Positions 1 to 4,788 of a DNA stretch of 6,013 bases are shown one piece after another. The notes below the pieces were generated by a model. The model saw nothing but the letters and a program-made list of their open reading frames with translations. It had not been told where the DNA came from and made no database searches. Made by a program: the position numbers and the translations under genes. Origin of the DNA: Desulfobacterales bacterium (lineage in GTDB: Bacteria; Desulfobacterota; Desulfobacteria; Desulfobacterales; Desulfobacteraceae); assembly GCA_022361135.1 (NCBI GenBank), contig JAKSBM010000471.1:1-6013 (forward strand), in the 5' to 3' direction. How positions within the stretch are numbered: the stretch's first letter is position 1; every line of letters starts with the position of its first letter.

Positions 1-710
1 AGGACCTGTTTTTCCCGGGGGGAGAAGGCGGCTTCGGCGGCGGCCTGGGCTTCGGGGGGCAGGGCATCGTGGGCCATGGCCGCTTCCAGTTCGTCGTAGC
101 TGGCGCCGATCTGGCCTTCGTCGGTGCGGTCGTCCCCGAAGAGGCCGGCGGTGGGGGGGGCGTTGAGGATGGCGTCCTGGACGCCCAGTTCCCGGCCGAG
201 CTCATAGCCCTGGGATTTTACCAGGTCGGCAATGGGGGAGAGGTCGACGCCGCCGTCCCCGTATTTGGTGTAAAAGCCCACGCCGAAGTCTTCCACCTTG
301 TTGCCGGTGCCGGCCACCAGCATGGTATGGTGTCCTGCAAAGGCGTAGAGGGTGAGCATGCGCAGCCGGGCCCGGCTGTTGGCCATGGTCAGGTCATCCT
401 GTATTCCCTGGGGAAAGGTGGATTCAATGGCGCTGAAGGCCGGGGTCAGGTCCTGGTCCACGCCGTTGACGGTGTCAAAGGCGGCTTCCAGGGCGGCGAT
501 GTGGTCCGTGGCGCGTTGGACCTGCTCCGGGACCTGGTAAATGGGCATGTTGACCAGGAGGACGGGTTTGCCCGTCCGGGCGCACAGGGCCGAGGTCACG
601 GCGGAGTCGATGCCGCCGGAGACGCCGACCACAAAGCCCTTCATGCCGGCCTTTTCCACATAGGTGGTCAGCCAGTCGACGATGTGATCTATGATTTTGG
701 GGGTGTTCAT
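1..710 (-). CDS. nadE: NAD+ synthase (NadE), C-terminus cut by window edge
   Basis: This enzyme makes NAD+ from deamido-NAD+ and ATP with ammonia (or glutamine-derived ammonia), the last step of NAD synthesis in the cytoplasm. The reverse strand reads 236 residues without a stop from ATG at 710. Visible motifs are the PP-loop ATP-binding SGGIDS at residues 31-36, a GTGNKVEDF block at 134-142, GDGG at 151-154, and PTAGLFGDDRTDEG at 186-199, all typical of the NadE synthetase domain. No amidotransferase (nitrilase) domain precedes it, so it belongs to the short single-domain type. Such enzymes are usually about 250-275 residues, so roughly the last 15-35 residues lie outside the window. The start is supported by AGGAA five bases upstream. 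It has its own predicted promoter (773-801) although it lies 87 bases behind a same-strand gene, so both independent transcription and read-through are possible. The family call is firm. Confidence 0.95.
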   Translation of the reverse strand, partial: MNTPKIIDHIVDWLTTYVEKAGMKGFVVGVSGGIDSAVTSALCARTGKPVLLVNMPIYQVPEQVQRATDHIAALEAAFDTVNGVDQDLTPAFSAIESTFPQGIQDDLTMANSRARLRMLTLYAFAGHHTMLVAGTGNKVEDFGVGFYTKYGDGGVDLSPIADLVKSQGYELGRELGVQDAILNAPPTAGLFGDDRTDEGQIGASYDELEAAMAHDALPPEAQAAAEAAFSPREKQV

Positions 711-720
711 GGAAATTCCT
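711..720 (-). promoter_or_regulatory. Ribosome binding site of nadE
   Basis: On the minus strand AGGAA sits about five bases before the ATG at 710 and fixes the start. A small GC hairpin (CCCGG, four-base loop, CCGGG; plus-strand 725-738) lies just upstream of it in the predicted leader and could influence ribosome access. Confidence 0.7.
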
Positions 721-772
721 CTGGCCCGGCCGTCCGGGGGGAGCGGCGGGTAATCAAGTTCTCTTTCTGCCC

Positions 773-801
773 GTTATAAAGGGGGGCGCGCCCTTTGTCA
801 A
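773..801 (-). promoter_or_regulatory. Sigma-70-type promoter of nadE, overlapping the upstream stop codon
   Basis: Read on the minus strand: TTGACA (801-796, perfect consensus), a 17-base spacer, then TATAAC (778-773, five of six). The -35 box overlaps the TGA stop (800-798) of the preceding gene. The spacer holds the perfect palindrome GGGCGCGCCC (784-793) followed by a C run. The implied start point near 766 gives a leader of about 55 bases before nadE. A nearly identical spacer motif is found in the predicted promoter at 2088-2117. Confidence 0.75.
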
Positions 802-1166
802 ACATCTCCCCATGCCAAATGGCGCTGGTCGTAATGGAAGCGCTGGTGGGGCGGGATGTTGCCGTCCATGAGCACCGGGATTTCAAAGGGGGCCATGTCC
901 TGGGGGGACGGCGGTGCCAGGGACCAGGATACCAGATAATACCAATGTTCCCCGGCCAGGGGCTTGAGGCTGATGTGGGAGAACTTGGGATTTAGGGCTC
1001 CTCCGCCCGGGATGAGCAAGGGGATGGCCCTTTGGGAGATCTCCATGGCCTGCCTGGGGGGCAGGGGGGGATGGGGCTGGTCGGCGGGCCACAAGGGCAG
1101 GGCGGGTGAGGGCTCCAGGATGAAACGGACGAGCCAGCGGTCATAGTAGTGGGCGAAAAATTTCAT
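798..1166 (-). CDS. Proline-rich protein of unknown function, third gene of the AhpD-like/DUF3465 unit
   Basis: I do not recognise this 122-residue protein. Codon use supports a real gene: third positions are overwhelmingly C or G, as in the neighbours, and the gap after the DUF3465 stop is only 11 bases. The AGGA that overlaps the upstream TAG stop, nine bases before the ATG, is a plausible ribosome binding site. The N-terminus (MKFFAHYYDRW) is aromatic and lacks a signal peptide. A proline-rich stretch spans about residues 19-37. The C-terminal half looks like a small beta-rich domain, with WYYLVSWSLAPP near residue 75, VLMDGNIPP near 98, and a His/aromatic-rich tail. It is cotranscribed with, and may act with, the two upstream genes. 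Existence is fairly sure; function is unknown. Confidence 0.65.
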   Translation of the reverse strand: MKFFAHYYDRWLVRFILEPSPALPLWPADQPHPPLPPRQAMEISQRAIPLLIPGGGALNPKFSHISLKPLAGEHWYYLVSWSLAPPSPQDMAPFEIPVLMDGNIPPHQRFHYDQRHLAWGDV

Positions 1167-1177
1167 GGGGTTTGGTC

Positions 1178-1684
1178 CTATTGGAGGAGTTGTCCGTTGT
1201 GCATGATCCAGCCGTCCACGTGGCGGCCTCCGGGGTCCCGGTGGGTCCAGTGGATGACCCCGCCCTTGTCATTGTATTCGTAGACCCCGTAGAAGTTGAT
1301 GTGGTCCCCGGTGACCAGGCCGGTGAGCCGGGGGGCGATGTCGATGTTGTGGGCCACCAGCAGGGTCTGGCCCGAGGCCAGCTCAATGATGAAGCGTTGG
1401 TGGCGCCTCCCCTTGGTGTCGTCGGGCAGGATTTTTATCACCGTGCCCGATCCTCCCACCTGGAGGGCATTGGCCCGGGTGTCATAGGCCTTTTTCAGGG
1501 CGGCGTCACTGGTGGAGAGGGGGGCTTTGCCCAGGAGGCTGTCCAGGCTCCATTGGCCGGGGTTCAACCGGCTGAAATCCAAACGGGCGAAATCCAGCCG
1601 GTCGAGCTTGAATTTCTCCGGAGCCATGTCCAGGATCCAACCGGCGGCCAGGAATACCAGGACCAGGATAAAGAGGCGTTTCAT
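1178..1684 (-). CDS. DUF3465 family protein, N-terminally anchored or secreted
   Basis: This 168-residue protein has a hydrophobic N-terminus (residues 4-16, after KR) that reads as a signal peptide or single membrane anchor, so the rest should be extracytoplasmic. The C-terminal part, about residues 77-168, has the pattern I associate with DUF3465: GSGTVIKILPDDTKGRRHQRF, then SGQTLLVAHNIDIAPRL, GDHINFYGVYEYN, and GGVIHWTHRDPGGRH. The domain looks like a small OB-like beta fold, but its biochemical role is unknown. Between anchor and domain, residues 25-44 form four pentads (FKLDR, LDFAR, LDFSR, LNPGQ) resembling a very short pentapeptide-repeat run. The ATG at 1684 overlaps the stop of the upstream AhpD-like gene (ATGA), so translation is probably coupled. 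The family call is confident; function is not known. Confidence 0.85.
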   Translation of the reverse strand: MKRLFILVLVFLAAGWILDMAPEKFKLDRLDFARLDFSRLNPGQWSLDSLLGKAPLSTSDAALKKAYDTRANALQVGGSGTVIKILPDDTKGRRHQRFIIELASGQTLLVAHNIDIAPRLTGLVTGDHINFYGVYEYNDKGGVIHWTHRDPGGRHVDGWIMHNGQLLQ

Positions 1685-2040
1685 CGGTGTTCCTCCTTGA
1701 AATAGTCCATGGCCTTGAGGACGAACCGGGCATAGGCTCCGGCCTGACCACCGCCCATTTCAATGGCCACATCAATGGTTTCGTAGATTTCCTCGTCGGT
1801 GGCACCGGCCTGGATGGCCTGGTCCAGGTGCCATTCCATGCAGGGTTCGCATTTGGTCACCATGGAGATGGACAGGGCCATGAGTTCCTTGGTTTTTTTA
1901 TCCAGGGCCCCGGAGGTAAATGCCTTTTCTTCCAATTCCAGAAAGGGCTTATAGGTTTTGACATGGTTGAGGAATCTGAGGTGGAGCTGCTTCCGGTCCT
2001 TGATGCTTTGTTTTATTTTTTCCTGGGTCAAGTCGGGCAT
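1681..2040 (-). CDS. Carboxymuconolactone decarboxylase / AhpD-like family protein
   Basis: A 119-residue all-helical protein of the CMD/AhpD-like superfamily. It carries the AhpD-type signature E-x11-C-x2-C-x3-H: Glu52, Cys64, Cys67 and His71, within KELMALSISMV and CEPCMEWH. In AhpD these residues form a disulfide and proton-relay centre for peroxide or thiol reduction. Single-domain family members may act as thiol-disulfide reductases or peroxidases, but this substrate is unknown. The conserved IDVAIEMGGGQA segment (residues 88-100) also fits. I chose ATG 2040 over ATG 2052 because GGGAGAG lies at proper spacing before 2040, while nothing like a ribosome binding site precedes 2052. It is the first gene of a three-gene unit, and its stop overlaps the DUF3465 start by ATGA. 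No ahpC is in view, so pairing with peroxiredoxin is not indicated. Confidence 0.9.
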   Translation of the reverse strand: MPDLTQEKIKQSIKDRKQLHLRFLNHVKTYKPFLELEEKAFTSGALDKKTKELMALSISMVTKCEPCMEWHLDQAIQAGATDEEIYETIDVAIEMGGGQAGAYARFVLKAMDYFKEEHR

Positions 2041-2043
2041 GGG

Positions 2044-2050
2044 CTCTCCC
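2044..2050 (-). promoter_or_regulatory. Ribosome binding site that decides the AhpD-like start
   Basis: On the minus strand GGGAGAG ends three bases before ATG 2040 (GGAG core five bases away). This sequence lies inside the short extension that would be translated from the alternative ATG at 2052, so the downstream ATG is preferred. Confidence 0.6.
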
Positions 2051-2087
2051 ATGGGGATAAGGGGTGGAATTCATGGCTATTCCATTT

Positions 2088-2117
2088 GCCATACCAGGGG
2101 GGGCGTGCCCGTGTAAA
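2088..2117 (-). promoter_or_regulatory. Candidate promoter of the AhpD-like/DUF3465 unit
   Basis: Read on the minus strand: TTTACA (2117-2112, five of six), an 18-base spacer, then TATGGC (2093-2088, a weak -10). The match alone is modest. It is strengthened because the spacer carries GGGCACG plus a seven-C run, almost the same motif at nearly the same offset as in the strong nadE promoter (GGGCGCG plus six C). The predicted transcript would start near 2081, about 40 bases before ATG 2040. Confidence 0.4.
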
Positions 2118-2134
2118 GGATTTTTATGCCCCGG

Positions 2135-2163
2135 TGGACACCCGGGCCCGCCGGGGGTATGAT
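2135..2163 (+). promoter_or_regulatory. Sigma-70-type promoter of the spmA-spmB fusion gene
   Basis: TGGACA (2135-2140, five of six) and TATGAT (2158-2163, five of six) are separated by exactly 17 bases. The spacer is entirely G/C and holds overlapping palindromes (CCCGGG and CGGGCCCG). The implied start near 2170 gives a short leader with GGAAGG four bases before ATG 2194. It is divergent from the candidate promoter at 2088-2117. Confidence 0.7.
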
Positions 2164-2193
2164 GGCCCAGATCAAAATTGAAAGGAAGGGTCC

Positions 2194-3447
2194 ATGAACA
2201 TTGTTTTTGCTGTGATTGTCATCGCTGCCTTCGGCTTTGCCGGGGTCCGGCAGTTTGCCTGGGACGGGGTGGGGGATTCCCCCATGGCCCTGCTGTCCAA
2301 GTCCATGGTGGACAGTGCCGGCGGGGCCGTGGAACTGGCCATCGGTCTGGTGGGGGTGATGACCCTTTTCCTGGGGTTGATGAAGGTGGTGGAAAAGGGG
2401 GGGATGCTGGCCATCCTTTCCCGCCTGATCCGCCCCTTGATGGTGCGACTCTTCCCCGAGGTGCCGGCGGACCATCCGGCCATGGGGGCCATGATCCTCA
2501 ACCTATCGGCCAATGCCCTGGGCCTGGGCAATGCGGCCACCCCCTTCGGTATCAAGGCCATGCAGGAATTGGATACCCTGAATTCGGAAAAGGGGACGGC
2601 CACCAATGCCATGGCCTTGTTCATGGCCATCAACACCTCTTCGGTGACCCTTTTGCCCACCGGGGTGATTGCCCTGCGGGCGGCGGCGGGCTCCATGGAA
2701 CCGGCTGCCATTCTGCCCACCACCCTTTTGGCCACCATCGGTTCCTCTTTGACAGCCATCGGGGCGGCCCGGCTTTACCAGCGGTTTGCCTCACCGGCCC
2801 CGGCCCCCCTGGCCCAGTCCTCTGCCCGGGATGAGGACACGGCTGCCTATCCCCTCTGGGTTTCCCTCATGGCCCTGGCCGGGCTGGGGGCCATGATTCC
2901 CCTGGCCGTTCTCTTTGGGGCCCGGGTTTCCCCCTGGATTTTACCCGGTCTCATGACTGCCTTTCTGGTTTTCGGCCTGGTGCGGGGGGTGCAAATCTAT
3001 GAAGTCTTTGTGGAGGGGGCCAAGGATGGATTCCAGGTGGCCCTGCGCATCATTCCTTACATGGTGGCCATCCTGGTGGCCGTGGGCATGTTGAGGAGTT
3101 CCGGGGCTCTGGATCTTCTGGTCCGGCTTCTGGGAAGGGTAACCACTCCACTGGGGTTGCCGGCGGAAGCCCTGCCCATGGCTTTGATGCGCCCCTTTTC
3201 AGGCTCCGGGGCCTATGGTATCCTGGCCTCTGTGATCCAGGACCCGGCCATTGGGCCGGATTCCCGGGTGGGAATGCTGGTTTCCACCCTCCAGGGATCC
3301 ACCGAGACCACCTTTTATGTGATGGCGGTCTATTTTGGTGCGGTGAACGTGAAGCGGATCCGCCATGCCCTGGCTGCGGCCTTGACCGCGGACCTGGCCG
3401 GGATCATCTTTGCTGTGCTGGCCTGTTCGTTGTTTTTAAATATCTAA
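2194..3447 (+). CDS. Fused SpmA-SpmB (nucleoside recognition / Gate domain) membrane protein
   Basis: A 417-residue multi-pass inner membrane protein. The N-terminal half (about 1-195) matches SpmA: a hydrophobic N-terminus, GLVGVMTLFLGLMKVVEKGG near 52, the NLSANALGLGNAATPFG motif near 103-117, and AINTSSVTLLPTGVIALR near 145-162. The C-terminal half (about 220-417) matches SpmB: IIPYMVAILVAVGMLR, then ALMRPFSGSGAYGI, GPDSRVGM, and GSTETTFYVMAVYFGAV. In Bacillus the two halves are separate genes needed for normal spore-core dehydration, and both belong to the Gate (nucleoside-recognition) family. In Gram-negative bacteria fused versions occur outside any sporulation context and the transported substrate is not established. 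Start ATG 2194 has GGAAGG four bases upstream and a good promoter. Only two bases separate the stop from a TIR-bounded element. Cotranscription with the downstream thiamine-binding gene is possible, since no classical terminator intervenes. Confidence 0.92.
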   Translation: MNIVFAVIVIAAFGFAGVRQFAWDGVGDSPMALLSKSMVDSAGGAVELAIGLVGVMTLFLGLMKVVEKGGMLAILSRLIRPLMVRLFPEVPADHPAMGAMILNLSANALGLGNAATPFGIKAMQELDTLNSEKGTATNAMALFMAINTSSVTLLPTGVIALRAAAGSMEPAAILPTTLLATIGSSLTAIGAARLYQRFASPAPAPLAQSSARDEDTAAYPLWVSLMALAGLGAMIPLAVLFGARVSPWILPGLMTAFLVFGLVRGVQIYEVFVEGAKDGFQVALRIIPYMVAILVAVGMLRSSGALDLLVRLLGRVTTPLGLPAEALPMALMRPFSGSGAYGILASVIQDPAIGPDSRVGMLVSTLQGSTETTFYVMAVYFGAVNVKRIRHALAAALTADLAGIIFAVLACSLFLNI

Positions 3448-3449
3448 CC

Positions 3450-3667
3450 CGGATATTTCACGGAATGGATTTGCCGGGTCTGCAAGGCGTAGAATCCGAA
3501 GCTGTAATGGTTTACCGCCAGGGATTCTGGAACGCGGCAGATGGGGTGAAGGCATTTCGCCCGGAGGGAGACAATTTGCGACAATGGCTCCATGGGAAAT
3601 TAAGGATGGAGAGGCTTCGAGGCCAACTTTTCCAGGCCGTCCGGAGCAAATTGTCATGAAATATCCG
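3450..3667. repeat. TIR-bounded, highly folded intergenic element (MITE-like)
   Basis: This 218-bp stretch begins and ends with an exact 11-bp inverted repeat: CGGATATTTCA at 3450-3460 and TGAAATATCCG at 3657-3667. Similarity continues inward in gapped form (ATTTGC then CCGG on both ends). Inside are a 16-bp interrupted stem (3479-3541), a 7-bp stem with one U-G pair (GGGTGAA 3544-3550 with TTCGCCC 3556-3562), a 6-bp stem (CTCCAT 3588-3593 with ATGGAG 3606-3611), and a 10-bp stem (GACAATTTGC 3570-3579 with GCAAATTGTC 3646-3655). Reading frames through it on either strand lack protein-like features or ribosome binding sites. TIRs, length, lack of coding and dense folding fit a non-autonomous mobile repeat. 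No clear target-site duplication is seen. A structured leader RNA is the alternative. Copy number cannot be judged from one window. Confidence 0.6.
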
Positions 3668-3671
3668 TGCG

Positions 3672-3678
3672 AAAGGAG
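3672..3678 (+). promoter_or_regulatory. Ribosome binding site of the thiamine-binding protein gene
   Basis: AAAGGAG lies five bases before ATG 3684 and only four bases beyond the right terminal repeat of the folded element. The gene's translation signal therefore directly abuts the element. Confidence 0.75.
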
Positions 3679-3683
3679 TAGAC

Positions 3684-3992
3684 ATGAAGGTAATGATTGA
3701 TTTGTGTGTGGTGCCCATGGGTGTGGGATTGTCGGTGTCGGAATATGTGGCGGCCTGCCACAGGATTTTTGAAAAACGGGGTATCAAGGCCCAGCTCCAC
3801 GGGTACGGAACCAACCTGGAAGGGGAATGGGACGAGGTGTTTGCCGCGGTGAAGGAATGCCATGAAGTGGTCCACGACATGGGCGCGGCCCGGATTAACA
3901 CCACCATCAAGGTGGGGACCCGCACGGACCGGGATCAGACCCTCCAGGACAAGATTGATTCGGTCCAAGATAAATTAAACCAGGACAAATAA
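3684..3992 (+). CDS. MTH1187 family thiamine-binding protein (DUF77)
   Basis: A 102-residue cytoplasmic protein of the MTH1187/YkoF-like family (former DUF77). The family folds as a ferredoxin-like alpha/beta sandwich, and members are reported to bind thiamine or its precursors. Family features seen here are PMGVGLSVSEYVAACHRIFEK near residues 11-31, LHGYGTNLEGEWDEVF near 38-53, VKECHEVVHDMGAARI near 56-71, and TTIKVGTRTDR near 73-83. Length is typical. The start is fixed by AAAGGAG five bases upstream. I see no TPP riboswitch motif upstream: the leader is instead the folded TIR element. An intrinsic terminator follows 30 bases after the stop. The spmA-spmB gene lies upstream on the same strand. 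A link between that membrane protein and thiamine-precursor handling is speculative. Confidence 0.88.
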   Translation: MKVMIDLCVVPMGVGLSVSEYVAACHRIFEKRGIKAQLHGYGTNLEGEWDEVFAAVKECHEVVHDMGAARINTTIKVGTRTDRDQTLQDKIDSVQDKLNQDK

Positions 3993-4022
3993 AAATAGAA
4001 TAAGGGACAATCGTCTTTAACG

Positions 4023-4065
4023 GGCCCCTGTTCGGTGTGTGCATCACCGGGCAGGGGCCTTTTTT
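4023..4065 (+). terminator. Strong intrinsic terminator after the thiamine-binding protein gene
   Basis: An uninterrupted 15-bp stem (4023-4037 with 4045-4059, including two adjacent U-G pairs) closes a seven-base loop (TGTGCAT) and is followed by six T. It sits between convergent genes, directly beyond the stop of the minus-strand methyltransferase gene. On the minus strand no T tract follows the stem, so it should act mainly on plus-strand transcription. Confidence 0.9.
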
Positions 4066-4068
4066 ATT

Positions 4069-4629
4069 CTATACCGGGGATGTCGGCTGGTGCTGCCGGG
4101 CATACTCGTAGAGCATGATGGAGGCGGCCACGCTGACGTTGAGGCTCTGGGACTTGCCAAACTGGGGGATGGTGAGGCGTTTGACCTCGGGAAAGAGGTC
4201 GGGCTCAAAGCTGATGCCGTACTCTTCATGGCCAAAGACAAAGGCGCTTTTTTCCGGCAGTTCCACCTGGGTGATGTCCCCGCCCTGGCCCGGTTCCAGG
4301 ATAAAGGGGGTGTATCCCCGTTCCACCAGGTCGGCATAGCTGGACATGAACCGGTGGTGGAATTTGGCCGGCACCCATTTGAAGGCGCCCATGGCCGGGG
4401 CCGGGTCAAAGAAATCAATGCCGATGAGGTGGATTTCATGGCAGCCGAAGGCTTCGGCGCTGCGGAAGATCTTCCCCACATTAAAGGTGGGTTTGAGGTG
4501 GTCCAGCACAATGATGCATTTGTGGACACCGGGTTTTGCCAGCATGTTTTTATTCCGCTGTCTGCGGAAACGTCTCTGGGCGGCTTCCCGCTCCGCCTTC
4601 ATCATCTGTCTTATTTTATGGGGTCCCAT
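4069..4629 (-). CDS. TrmH/SpoU family RNA 2'-O-methyltransferase
   Basis: A 186-residue SPOUT-class methyltransferase, expected to transfer a methyl group from S-adenosylmethionine to a ribose 2'-OH in tRNA or rRNA. All three SpoU motifs are present: motif 1 with Asn50 and Arg56 (NVGKIFRSAEAFG), motif 2 at 130-140 (FVFGHEEYGIS), and motif 3 at 154-170 (IPQFGKSQSLNVSVAAS), whose segment threads the SAM-binding trefoil knot. A basic, helical N-terminal extension (residues 5-28, rich in Arg, Lys and Gln) precedes the catalytic domain and may bind RNA. The exact target cannot be assigned. I chose ATG 4629: it has AGGA nine bases upstream, whereas a longer frame to 4755 would run through the predicted promoter and has no family-like sequence. 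The gene appears to stand alone. Confidence 0.9.
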   Translation of the reverse strand: MGPHKIRQMMKAEREAAQRRFRRQRNKNMLAKPGVHKCIIVLDHLKPTFNVGKIFRSAEAFGCHEIHLIGIDFFDPAPAMGAFKWVPAKFHHRFMSSYADLVERGYTPFILEPGQGGDITQVELPEKSAFVFGHEEYGISFEPDLFPEVKRLTIPQFGKSQSLNVSVAASIMLYEYARQHQPTSPV

Positions 4630-4672
4630 GGGTGGGTATCCTGTTCTTTTATCTAAAAAATAATCCGCCAGG

Positions 4673-4701
4673 TATATACAGGTTTTTGGGGAAAATTGCA
4701 A
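4673..4701 (-). promoter_or_regulatory. Candidate promoter of the RNA methyltransferase gene
   Basis: Read on the minus strand: TTGCAA (4701-4696, four of six), a 17-base AT-rich spacer, then TATATA (4678-4673, four of six). The region is the most AT-rich in the window. An imperfect dyad (4718-4742) lies just upstream of the -35 box and might be a regulator site. Confidence 0.5.
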
Positions 4702-4717
4702 AATGGGGGCCGGGGCA

Positions 4718-4742
4718 ATGCGCAACCTTTGATGTTTCGCAT
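4718..4742. repeat. 25-bp imperfect dyad between the SGNH hydrolase and methyltransferase genes
   Basis: ATGCGcAAC (4718-4726) and GTTtCGCAT (4734-4742) pair at eight of nine positions around a seven-base centre. It could be an operator for the promoter at 4673-4701 or an RNA hairpin in the 3' region of the hydrolase transcript. No T run follows it in the minus direction, so it is not an intrinsic terminator for the hydrolase. Confidence 0.4.
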
Positions 4743-4751
4743 AGGTTTTTA

Positions 4752-4788
4752 CCATATATGGGGGGATGGGCAGGGGTGGGCTGCGGAT
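4752..4788 (-). terminator. C-rich, G-poor tract after the hydrolase stop, candidate Rho-dependent termination region
   Basis: Directly after the TAA stop of the hydrolase, the minus-strand transcript would be C-rich and G-poor (CCCACCCC, GCCC, CCCCCC). This composition is typical of Rho loading sites, and no hairpin-plus-T terminator is present. The opposite strand at 4760-4780 is a four-run G-quadruplex motif. The perfect palindrome CCATATATGG (4752-4761) closes the tract. Confidence 0.35.

Noticed and set aside
69..779. Long plus-strand open frame across nadE
   Set aside because: It is the antisense shadow of nadE. The minus strand carries the NAD synthetase motifs and a ribosome binding site; the plus product is Gly/Val-rich with no family features.
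2041..2052. Upstream ATG (2052) for the AhpD-like protein
   Set aside because: It has no ribosome binding site and adds only four residues, whose codons contain the GGGAGAG signal for ATG 2040.
2172..2759. 195-residue minus-strand frame inside the spmA-spmB gene
   Set aside because: It is an antisense shadow; the plus frame has complete SpmA/SpmB motifs, a promoter and a ribosome binding site.
3436..3659. Open frames on both strands inside the TIR element (64 and 73 residues)
   Set aside because: Neither has a ribosome binding site or recognisable protein features, and both are bounded by the element. Sequence constraint there is better explained by inverted repeats and hairpins.
3450..3683. 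TPP riboswitch upstream of the thiamine-binding protein gene
   Set aside because: The conserved TPP elements such as CTGAGA and the downstream ACC-CTGATCTGG-like block are absent; the folding pattern is different.
3448..3683. Intrinsic terminator directly after the spmA-spmB gene
   Set aside because: Hairpins exist within the element but none is followed by a T run, so no standard terminator can be claimed.
4630..4755. Longer start for the RNA methyltransferase (ATG 4755)
   Set aside because: The extra 42 residues would be translated through the predicted promoter and lack family-like sequence; ATG 4629 has its own AGGA.
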